The notes beneath the pieces were generated by a model, which had not been told where the DNA came from, did no database searches, and worked only from the letters and a program-made list of their open reading frames with translations. From NCBI RefSeq assembly GCF_000003605.2, contig NW_003109979.1:127124-191123 (forward strand): a stretch of 64,000 bases of DNA, read 5' to 3'. Source of the DNA: Saccoglossus kowalevskii. Lineage: Eukaryota; Hemichordata; Enteropneusta; Harrimaniidae. Below are positions 47,453-57,837 of this stretch, one piece after another (position 1 is the first letter of the stretch; each line of letters starts with the position of its first letter). Position numbers and translations under genes: made by a program.

Positions 47453-48115
47453 ATGGCAATATCAGCCCAAGTTCCTGGCATTCAGTTCCGAACAATGGAA
47501 GCATGTGACATTGACGGGGTCACTGACATCATATCGAAAGCCTTCACTCAGAGAGAGCCGCTGACAACATGCCTTGGAATACCCAGGGAAAAAGATTTCT
47601 TTGAGACGAGAGCAGTTTGTCAATTAGCAGCAAGAGATGGGGTCTCTGTGGTTGCTGTGGATACGACGTCAAACAAAATCATCGGTGTAGCATCGTCAAT
47701 CATCGTTAACAGTAATCCCGAACCCCTTGATATCCCAACTGAAGTTTTAAAAATGTACGAACCTATTTACGCGCTCATAGACAAGATGCAGAAAGTATTT
47801 CACGATTCACCTACTTATAAAAATAACCCTGGGTCTAAAGTGATATCAGCTATGAAGTTGGGAGTGCATCCGAAATATACTGGCAGGGGAATCGGTACGA
47901 AGCTGCGTCAAGCTACCACAGATTTGGCACAGAGTCGAGGCTACCATTTTGTCACAGCGGTGGCGACTGCTCCTGAAAGTCAGCGAATCTACCAGAAACT
48001 CGGTTTCCAGCAACTTTACGATCTTAAGTACTGCGACTTTGAGATGAAAGGAAATCGACCATTTGCTCAGCTCGGCACTTTATCGGCGGAACTGTATTAT
48101 AAAAAGTTATTTTAA
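47453..48115 (+). CDS. GNAT acetyltransferase, insect-type arylalkylamine N-acetyltransferase-like, copy 1
   Basis: 220 residues in one coding exon. The acetyl-CoA-binding motif A is LGVHPKYTGRGIGTKL (136-151), with the R/Q-x-x-G-x-G position reading TGRGIG. A following beta-strand and helix (FVTAVATAPESQRIYQKLGF, 166-185) give the motif B region. The N-terminal AFTQREPLTTCLG (30-42) carries an EPL motif like that around the catalytic glutamate of Drosophila dopamine N-acetyltransferase; here E35. By family, such enzymes transfer acetyl from acetyl-CoA to arylalkylamines or polyamines in the cytosol; the substrate here is unknown. A splice acceptor (TTCATAG, ending 47433) lies 19 bp before the ATG, so a 5' UTR intron is likely. 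The start context is TTACCATGG. A near-identical paralogue lies at 61763-62425. Confidence 0.93.
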   Translation: MAISAQVPGIQFRTMEACDIDGVTDIISKAFTQREPLTTCLGIPREKDFFETRAVCQLAARDGVSVVAVDTTSNKIIGVASSIIVNSNPEPLDIPTEVLKMYEPIYALIDKMQKVFHDSPTYKNNPGSKVISAMKLGVHPKYTGRGIGTKLRQATTDLAQSRGYHFVTAVATAPESQRIYQKLGFQQLYDLKYCDFEMKGNRPFAQLGTLSAELYYKKLF

Positions 48116-48116
48116 T

Positions 48117-48159
48117 CTCAGACTAGTAATACAATTACTGTATGTATTACTAGTCTGAG
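48117..48159. repeat. 43-bp palindrome with 7-bp flanking direct repeats at the stop codon
   Basis: Arms CTCAGACTAGTAATACA (48117-48133) and TGTATTACTAGTCTGAG (48143-48159) are perfect 17-bp inverted repeats around a 9-nt loop. TTTTAAT flanks both sides (48110-48116 and 48160-48166); the left copy contains the TAA stop of the acetyltransferase. The identical structure occurs in the paralogue. It looks like a tiny inverted-repeat insertion with a 7-bp target duplication, and it would form a strong hairpin at the start of the 3' UTR. Confidence 0.85.
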
Positions 48160-49203
48160 TTTTAATCCAAATCAGTGTGGTAGTGTGGATGGCCGATATA
48201 ACACCATCCAGATTTAAACAGCACAGGTTTGTTTCAGGACAGTTTTTAGAATTGCTTCTATACCACTCTTACCATGCATCAATCCAACTTTCGGGGGATA
48301 ATTGCACCTCTATAAAAATATTTCAAGAACTTGAGGACGTTGTATCCAAATAAGGCAAAGCAGTGTTCAAAATGAGACCTATGGTATATTCAGTTTGTTA
48401 ACGCAAAATTCAAATATGAGATCTGTGGCGATTATATTAGCGCTTTCAAGCCGAACTTTGAGTTTGTTACTAAATATGCATAGGAATGACCCCTAGTGTA
48501 CCACTTTAACAGATAAATGTGATGATATAACCATCGGGAAAGTCATTGAGAAATATTTCACTTCAGCCGTCAAGTACTTATAACAACAGTTTACCATTCG
48601 GTAATAATTACTAGTATACTTTTTATAATATCGAACATTGTGACCAATTCAAAATGTTTTTTAATTATAATTTACAAAATGATGTCATGATACTCGGATT
48701 CGTGAATTAAGCTATATTTCAATTATATTAAATTCAGCGTATTATTTCATTCTCGTATTTTATTCCGGAATAATGTGAAATTTTGTATTCCCATGTTCAT
48801 TTGGTATAAACATTCGATTAAATCTTATTGATTAAACGAGTCAATAGACCGCCAATTCAAAGCACGACATGCATACACTATAATACATGTGACATCTACC
48901 CCCTTCCCACACACACACAACCCTCCAGACCCGATATATTATAATCCGGGAGAATTAGAAGAGGTTTACTACGAATATCCCGACAAACAGCCGGCATTAC
49001 ATAGTATTACAGAGTAGCAAGTACATAAAGATTACAGTCCCTCGATACCGGTGTGAAGGGACTGCGATAAAGACTATGGACCAAATTGGCACGCATGCGT
49101 GGTGAATTGGCCAAAGAAAATGGCGTCAAGTAGTCTTGCATACAGTCCCTTGTTTATTTGTTGTTGTTTTTTGAATAAAATCAAATGTTGTGGGTTGTAA
49201 ATG

Positions 49204-49265
49204 GCGAAAGTCGGGTTATCGCACAACAAAACACTTGTTTATTTGTGCAGTAACCCGACTTTCGC
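49204..49265. repeat. Hairpin: perfect 15-bp inverted repeat in copy-1-specific DNA
   Basis: GCGAAAGTCGGGTTA (49204-49218) and TAACCCGACTTTCGC (49251-49265) are perfect inverted arms, extended by GCACAA/TTGTGC just inside. It lies in the 199-bp interval present only in copy 1 of the duplication, between direct repeats GGCGTCAAGT at 49122-49131 and 49290-49299. Confidence 0.85.
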
Positions 49266-49822
49266 GTTAACTTGGTTTTCGCCATTCTAGGCGTCAAGTT
49301 TATTGTGGTAGTATGTCTGTAGCCATTGTTTACTAATCTGACCCCTACAAGTCAGCAGCCAAGAAACAACTCCTGAAATATCTTGCTTGTACAAACTATG
49401 TTTACATCAATATCTGTATTATGTGGGGATTATATTCACGAGCACCCAGTAGTGAAACAAAATATACAGAAATGACTGTTTCACCACAAAAAAACACGGT
49501 AAAATGTATAATCTGCAAGGCATGTTGGGAAATGTTGTGATCTCTGCTGTCAATCATTTTCAGTACATTTTTTTTCAAAACAAATTATCTTCCTCCATCC
49601 AACTCATAAATGCACAAATAACAGAATGAATATATATGAAGTACTTTACTTCCTTTACCTTTCGGTCAATATGATAATTATGTTGCGCTTTTGAGTTGTT
49701 TTTGTTTCTAATGTTTTACATTTTGTCTATTCGACCTGGGTTGTTTATGTTTGAACAATCTAAGGTGACAAATCACTGAATAGTTAGCCTTTTCTTCCAT
49801 TTACTCATCAGATTTAGGGTAC

Positions 49823-52800
49823 CAGTATAACGTATTCAAATGCAACTTGAACAATGCAGAATAATTTGCGGCTTGTGTATATTAAATAAAAAAAGAAGAA
49901 AACGTCAAAAGTCTATTTTGGGTGGAGAGATGTTAGACTTTGAGTTTGCTTATGTTTGGTCTTAATTTCTCTTGTAATCAAACAAATCAGGGCAAAGTCT
50001 AGCTTGGATTTTACCCATCAAGCTTTGCAAAATAGTTTTTGTCTTGTAATTCATGGTAGATAATCAAATTTACCTAAATATATCTCTTTGAATATCTAGG
50101 AATATATCTCTTTGGTTATAGGTATGCTATTTTTGTGTTGGTTCATAAAGTACCATCTCGTCACATAATATCAGTATTGTTCGACCTTTTCGTATTTGTT
50201 CGCATTTTTCCTCGATCGATGATAGTTCGAAGTGTTCTTTTACCATGACTTTGATTTGCAATTTACACGTTTATGTTGCAAGTTTGCGAAGAAAATTAAA
50301 AACTTCACATGGCTCAAATATAATTTCACTACACAGACTAAATATTGTGGCACGAAAAGCTATGGACCCACAGCTGCATACCGACAGGCTCGATATAATA
50401 TATGGGTGCGACCTACCCGTATCAAACTTGCATGTGATCACTGTAATGAGGGTGCCATTCAGTACCAGCCGTCACTGACAGTCGCATTAAGCACCAGAGT
50501 GTGACCTGCCTGTGGAACAGGTGACTGGATGCGTGTTGACCTTCAATCGGTGTGTCTGACCGATCGGGGGTAACTTGGTATGTACTCGCGAATAATATAA
50601 TATGCAGCACACGCAGTAGTAGTACTGCATGATAACATTCCGCATTGAGATTATGAAATCATTAGAGAGAAACCTTTCGCAGTCATCACCATTTGAGCGA
50701 AAATATTTGTAAAAAGGTATTATTGAGTACAGGTACATACATATAATATAATGGATTACAGGACGATAGCTTACGGTTGTATATCATATTAATTACTGAT
50801 ATATTACGAAGATATAAGCATACAACCCACACTGACGACCACGCATCACCAAAGCACCTTCCATTGTGAATTTAACGGGTCTAGTAGTAATTTACTACGT
50901 TCACGTTATGGGATCTCGGCACGTACCAAGTTGTTAGTCCGTGACTTGCCGAAATCACGCTTTCATTCGTCGATTAGGATGTTGACCAAAACATGGTAGA
51001 CGTTACGCATAATGTTATAATAATAATTACTTTATTGAATCATATCCATTTGCTGTTACGGTATTTATTACGAGTCCTCGTGTACATGAATGGTAAAGAT
51101 GTATTCAACTTGAAAGAACTGATTTCACGTCCATGCATCATTGCTAAAAATGCATCACTGTCAACGTTCTGCATTTATTTCATATCTAGCTGCACATCCC
51201 TTCATCGCCATGTCATGCTAGTATTAATCAGTATATGTTCTCTTAAGTTCATCGCAGAGGGCGTGATTTCGGTTCAAGCCGAGCATTCAAGTAATAAATC
51301 TCGGCACTGCCTGGAGTAAAAATGTGTTGCAGGACCACTTTATTTTGTCATCGATAGACGATTCAAGATGACCGACTGGAAATTGTTTCAGTGTGTTATT
51401 GAGATACCTATTTGTTTCCCTGCACAAGAGATGCGGTTTTTTGTGATCTAAAGAAATATTGACATAACAATCTTAGAATCATAATATTTAAAGTATGTTG
51501 TGCGCTTTAAAATTCTTAAAGGTGACTTATTTGTAATCAAAGGTGATGCAATGGGCGACTTTTCTAAGCTCATTGCTACATTCGCTTTGTTATATATTAA
51601 TTTGTGTATTTGAAACTAACCATTACGACTAGGTCTATCGAATTCATATTGGTTCCTGTCATATATGCCATACACGGACAAAATGTACAATCGTTAATTA
51701 AATTAAGTTGCCAAAAACGATGGCGTCCAGAAATGGCCATGTTACATTGAGTCTGTCATTTTGATCTGTATTGAAATTGACATTAATAAATGATATGAAC
51801 TTGCAATATGCCTAGTTATATTTGATCATCAATTGCATGTTATGTTGACATTGAGTATCAAATGGGTGCCACATTTGATCAAAAATGTTGGATGAACGGC
51901 ATCAATTCTGATCGGTCATGCAGTTTTGCTGCCATCTTGAATTTCTAGCGAAAATGACAATTTGGAGTAATTGTTTGTCATGAGTTTTTTAACTAAGCTA
52001 CTTGGTATTCGGTATATGGCAAAAAAAAGACGCCTTTATTGCCTTTAAAGGCCATTTTGCAACTTCCACCACCAAAGAGTCTTTGCGTTTTTCTTGCAAT
52101 TCAATTACTGCAATGCACGCGATATCATACTCTACACGACGGTATACATCCACTAAAGGCGTTATGATTGGTCGGATGTATTAAAACGGGGAGTCGTCAC
52201 CTGTGCATGCGGCAGGCGGCCTTAGGGTGTTGTTGTTTGCCAACAAACGTGTAGCCATAAGCCTTTGTGTTTCTAACATGCCTTCTTATCATCGTTTAGG
52301 ACCCAATTCGCCCGCACGCGCAGGTGACGATGACCTCTGCTTTAAAATATGCTCTTGCAAATAGCACAGCACGAGTCACATTAGAATGACCTCCGACTCA
52401 ATGTCGCTTGTGACAAATTCTAGAGTATATTCTTTTACAAGTAGCCCCACCAATCAAAAATGTGACACGTGAAATTTAACATTTGCAGTGCATTTGATGG
52501 AATGCAACATTTAGCCCCACCAATCAAATTCTAACAGGTACGTATGAGGAACAGCCCTTTCAAAAATTTGTAATAAATTTTAAATTTACTTTTTTATAAC
52601 ATACAGCATTAGAATCTGTTTGAATGTATGTCGTATTTTGTCGAGGGATGGCGATAATATGGCGTCAGCCAGCGCTACAAATCATGCCTTGTTGAAATTT
52701 AAATAAAAAATAAATAAAAGTAGACTGCCAAACATAAAACAAAACATTCACGACTTCATGAAATGGGGTATAGGACAGCTAATAATATTGTCTATACTAT

Positions 52801-53200
52801 TATTCGATTGCACCTTGACACCAGTCTTCCACGGCGATACCTGATTTTTTAATTTAGACAGGAATTGGTCTGTGTATGGTATTATCTTTGTTGATTTACT
52901 ATTCTCCGTAAATGTATATGCCAGGAATGAAACCATATTCAACACAATAGTTTAACACATAACTCAATTATATGGATTTATTGCTTCAAAGGTTAACCAT
53001 TGCTAAATTAGGATTTATTTATGATCAGTTGCAGTATACGTCCAACATTTATCAATGACTATGTATGGCCGACTATGATATAATATTTACCATTGACCGA
53101 GTAACCAAGATCTCAAAATAATTTACCATCGTTTGACTACTTTATATAATTTAAATAAATAAACTACCACTACGATAACTATTATCATTATTATCTACAA
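49823..53200. other. Intergenic region, no gene recognised
   Basis: Open frames at 50232-50504 and 50993-51319 have no recognisable domain. One MITE at 52185-52341 is listed separately. Confidence 0.5.
52185..52341. mobile_element. 157-bp MITE related to the one at 42064-42208
   Basis: The left end reads AACGGGGAGTCGTCACCTGT then GCATGCGG; the right end reads CGCACGCGCAGGTGACGA then TGACCTCTGCT, giving imperfect terminal inverted repeats of about 28 bp. TTAA flanks both sides (52181-52184 and 52342-52345). The GTCACCTG-GCATGCG part matches the right end of the element at 42064-42208, so both belong to one family. Confidence 0.75.
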
Positions 53201-53356
53201 TTGGTTGACTAAAATACCGTCCTACAAGATCCACCGTTGGTCAACTAAGATACTGTCTTACGAGATTTACCATTGGCCGACTAAGATACTGTCTTACGGG
53301 ATTTACTATTGGTCAACTAAGATACCGTCTTACGAGATTTACCATTGGCCGATTAG
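53201..53356. repeat. 36-bp minisatellite, about four units
   Basis: Units of the form CTAAGATACTGTCTTACGAG plus ATTTACCATTGGCCGA. The length is a multiple of three, so a short open frame (53205-53402) reads a 12-residue repeat; there is no other sign of coding. More diverged units can be seen back to about 53050. Confidence 0.85.
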
Positions 53357-53647
53357 AATTACAATAGTTTGTCGAACGCTTAAACTATTCATCAATTCGT
53401 AGAAGACATAGTTGCAATGCACATTTCACATTTACCATTTTCCCACAAATACACAAATTTCTCTCTCGAAACTGCCTACAACTGAAACGGATTACCGGAC
53501 CATTGCTCTGACATCATACAGTGATAGTTGTACTTGCTAACACAGTAAATATGTCGTCTGAATTTATCCATAGTCTCCTGTGCATGCTATATATATTCAA
53601 GCAATTCCTGCGGCGTCAATTTATATTCAAGCAGTCTTGTGACGTCA

Positions 53648-54310
53648 TTACAAGATACTCTTCATCATACTCTTACCAGATGTTCCCATGGTGATGGCAG
53701 CGAATGGACGTTCCCCATTGATGACAAAATCTTTATATGGAATTTCCTCTAGGACCTTGTACCCTAATTTGGAATATAATTTGAAACATATTGAACTAGT
53801 TGACCTCAGAATGATGTACTTGCATCCTATTTTCTTGTCGGCCATTTTAGTTCCGATACCCAAACCTCCATATTCGGAGAGAACACCGATTTTCGCACTC
53901 CTCAAGATGAGACACTCGGGGTCTGCAGTCAGCTCTTTGTTTCCAGCGAAAAACTGTTCAAGTTCCTCTAAATACGGGCTGAATGCTGAGCAATAATATG
54001 GTGCGACCTCTGGTGGCACTAAAGGGATGTTGACTTTCTGCGCTCCGAGCTCCTTAGCTCTGCACAGTGTCCCGGATATAGCCCCAATGACCTTACCGGT
54101 TGTATCATCCACTGCTACCACTGAGACACCTTCTTTTGATGCCACTTTGCAGATATCCTCGCTTGATGCGAATTCGGCGTTCTAAGGCTGCTTCAGAACG
54201 CTTGATATGCTCTCCCCGCTGAAGAAAGCCTTGGTCAGCGCATGGGCCGCCTCCGCGATGTGTTCTTCTTTTAAAACATGGTAACTTATGCTTGCTTTTG
54301 CAGATTCCAT
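53648..54310 (-). pseudogene. Divergent GNAT (aaNAT-like) gene with one in-frame TAG
   Basis: Reading from the ATG at 54310-54308, one frame runs to a stop at 53650-53648, interrupted only by TAG at codon 43 (54184-54182). Downstream, VASKEGVSVVAVDDTTGKVI, the motif A region IGVLSEYGGLGIGTKM and FKLYSKLGY match the intact genes at 47453 and 61763. Relative to them it has about six fewer residues in the helix after motif A, GGLGIG in place of TGRGIG, and no EPL motif. A splice acceptor (TTTTCAG) lies just upstream of the ATG, as in the intact copies. It may be a young pseudogene, a segregating null allele or an assembly error. A shorter product from the ATG at 54145 would lack the N-terminal substrate region. 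Confidence 0.85.
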
Positions 54311-54972
54311 TCTGAACCAGTCCTGAAAACATTATAAAAAGATATCTGTAACTCAGGCCAACAACAACAAATATTTTGCTTCTCATCTTGAAGACATGTA
54401 TTAAATGTTGCTTTGAATGAACGAACAAACATCCTCAAAAACATATACTAGTATTACCCCAACGCTACCGTACTTGGCGCTCTTCCTTGGCCAGTTCACC
54501 CTTGCCAGGTTGCTATTTTGTTTTAACCTCTGATGCAATGGGAAAATCAAAGGTCTGTATGGTCTGTTTATTCGTCGATGTCGTAACCTTTTTATATGGG
54601 TGCAATAACTCAAATAATTTTGTTGAAGATCATAATAATTAATTATAAATAAATAAATAAATAAATTGATTGCTATCAAAACTATGGTTAATTTATGCTA
54701 TGATCTTGTTTGGCCATATGCAGCGATTTCCCGACCAGACTGCATCTTCCCATCTTATGCTATGATCCACACAGCCATGTAAAATATATGTTTTACAGTC
54801 AAAATATTGATGTATCGTCTACATGTCAGGAAATTCGAATTACAATTATATCATTACTTTATGCCAGTTTGAACAGATTATTTATGTATAAATCTATAGA
54901 GAGCAATCATAATAACTCATCACAAATCTCCAGAAAATATAGCCGCACACGCTATAGAAGCACAGCCGGTTA

Positions 54973-57800
54973 AAGACTAGGCATAGTCCCTCTAGAGGGA
55001 CTGTGGACTAGGTTAGTCGATGATGCGCGATCTTGAATTCATTGCTTAAGAATATCAACGCCAGGGATAGAACTTGAATTAGGATCACGGGATTTACTTG
55101 AAATATTCATGAAAAGTGCGCTGAATGTATTCACAATGTCTTGATGGTTACACAGGTTATGTCGTTTTATATAACTGGATTATGTATTTAGTTATTTAAA
55201 TTTACCTGACGCCAAAACGGAGGAGATATTTTTTTGATAAGAATGATAACAAAGCTCACATTACGAAGATCAGTGTAACTGGAAATGAGGGCAAAGTACG
55301 CATTTCCGGTACTGGTTATGAAGCACATCTACATCACGCCTTAATGCCTTGTTTGACTGAATTAAGGTAAGCTTCGTTCAGTTTAAAATCATTTATTTCC
55401 GGTACTTAAAGCAGCATTCTATGTGGACAGACATTTATTGGTTTGATAATTCGGTTTGCTGTCACGGCGTCAACACCACCCTTTGTACTGCTGCAAGGTC
55501 GCGGAAGAGAAAATCCGCGTTTTTTTTTTCAATAATGGAGGACACGTACTAGTATTACTGTGTGTATTTACCCGCTTTGTCTGTTAACAACACGTAACTA
55601 ATTACGTAATCCTGGACAAATAAAGTGAATATCATCACAATGTATTCCTCGGTCTCTTAAGGATGGAAAGCAGATTGAAAAAATAAAATATGGAGGAGAT
55701 CAATACTGTCTTGGTACAGCGTGTTGATGATTGATTACAGTACATACAGGGGGATCAAGCCCGGCGACCCCGGACGATAAACCTTGTAATGTTTCTTGGT
55801 CGTCAATTTCTTGTTTGTTAATTGTTACTTTTCATGGACTAAGTCACCACATCTAAAAAAAATTCATTATCATAATTGTGGCCTAAGGCGTTGACCATTT
55901 AAAAAACTAAGGTAGAAGTAGAAAAAATGCACAGGAACAAATATTTGAGATTAATAAATCAAACCTCAACGCGGCCTTAATTTATAGTTGTGTCTAAACT
56001 GTATTTGAAATAAAATTGCAGTGGTTTAATTTTGTTTTAATTATAACTGTAGCATGGAGAGGCATTTGAAATGCTTGCAACTCAGCCCCATGGAGGCCAT
56101 TCATGGAGGGGGTAATTAACGAGCTAAATATTTAACATCTGGGTACTTTTCAAAGCTATGACGTTATAGTATCTGATCACATTCGTATACGGCATTGTGC
56201 ATTGTGCCATCCATGCTGCCCAGCATTGTGTACTACTAGTATAAACTCAACTTTTATATGCACAATGTGTTTTTAGAACTTGGTTTAGAACATTATGCGT
56301 TTGAACCACAGTATTTTGCCAGTGGATGCCCAATTGTGTTTAATTACCCTACTTCCCAGATCATAAGCTCCTACCCGAGTATAAGCCCATCCCTCTATTT
56401 TTAGACATATATCGATTTGAGGGCATTCGCGATTATAAGCTCAGAATGTTTTTACCAGGCATCGAAGACATTCTTTAAAATGTGCGTGTAAAAAAGTATG
56501 TTTCATTTCATAATAATCATGATGAAAAAAATGTGTACTGTAGTTTGGTTCGTGATTTTATGAGAAAACTCGCATTAATTTCAGAGAGTATGTCAAACAT
56601 ATACAACGCTGTTCTCATCCTTTCCTTTTTGTCATTTACTCAGGATGAACCCCGATGTTGCAATACTAAAGTAATTCATATTTATTTGAGTAGTAGCTTT
56701 CGAAAGGCCAGAAATGTGATCGTATCTGGTTATTGGACATGGTTTTACTTAATCGTTTACTTTGAGACTATAATGAAAGCAGTGTGAACGATGTGACCTG
56801 TTGGCGACCGTGAACGGTATTTAAATACTTCCTCCACACTCAATTTACCCACGGTTACTATTAACCGTGGTTCACGTTTCGGAAATTGCGAATAGCCAGT
56901 ATTTAGAGGAAAACAATCGATATTTTTTTGTTGAAATCAGTGCTACAAATCGCATTTTAAAATTGCGGTAATTCACTTCCGCATTGCGTCTACAAAATCA
57001 TCGTCAATAATCGGAAAATTTCGTCATTACGACACAGCATTTTGATTGGTTAATAAAAGACATGACTTGTTAGGTCAAAGGAAGTTGTTTCAGGTCAAAT
57101 TTTACTGAAAAACTTAACGGTGAAAATTGCTTTGCGTCGAGAGTTTGCTCACGATCGAAAACATCCCAAAACGAAGATAATGATAAAGATCTTGTCTTCG
57201 ACTGTTTCCCCACAGACCCTACCCATTATTACACCGTAAATTCAGATGGTTTGTAAACCGTATTGTAATAAAATGTGTGTTTTTGTATGAACATGTTTGT
57301 TTCTTCATTGTAAAAGTGTCGTCGAAATCAATCAATCAATTTTTCGTGGGTGGCAAGATGGTTACAGTGATTAACTCCAAATCAAAATCTGGGGTGGTCC
57401 TCGCGTATAAGCCCATCCCTTACTTTTCCCGATCAGGGAAGTACGGTAGACTGTGAACTTAGCGAAGATTTAGATCAGTCCAGTGTGAGTGACGTGTGCC
57501 TGAGTCTATCTGACGTCGACGATGCCCATTGTTAATGCTAGGCTGGAAGTTAATTCACCAAATCAGCCAACTATGGCTCTCTAAGTTGTTTATATATAAT
57601 CAGATAGTACTAGTATTTCGTCATCATGCTATGTTGCCTTTCTTGTTTATGCCTCATGCAGGCGTTTTCTTTATGGCAACATGGCACGGACGGAAATCCT
57701 TCACAGTGGCTTCTCGTATTTTTTTTCAAATTTATAATCAATATACACAACTCAAAAAATACAAACACCAAATTAGGCTCTATTTTAAGTACACTTAATT
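54973..57800. repeat. Composite repeat, copy 3 (blocks B and C, no block A)
   Basis: 54973-56065 matches block B and about 56880-57800 matches block C; 56066-56879 is private to this copy. It starts abruptly at GACTAGGCATAGTCCCTCTA. It retains the empty TTAA site near 55048 where copy 1 carries a MITE. An open frame at 56482-56787 in the private part is not recognised. Confidence 0.88.
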
Positions 57801-57837
57801 CATATTATACATTATATACAAGTAATTCTTTATTAGA

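Larger units (their letters stand above)
47250..49822 (+). repeat. Segmental duplication, copy 1 (contains a GNAT gene)
   Basis: Collinear with about 61540-64000 (the window edge), offset about 14.3 kb, same orientation. Identity is high across the gene and at least 1.7 kb of 3' flank. Differences include an altered leader at 47285-47310, a 199-bp indel at 49100-49298 and a small indel near 48950-49025. Confidence 0.95.

Noticed and set aside
56482-56787. 101-codon frame in the private part of repeat copy 3
   Set aside because: AT-rich, no recognisable domain and embedded in repeat DNA.
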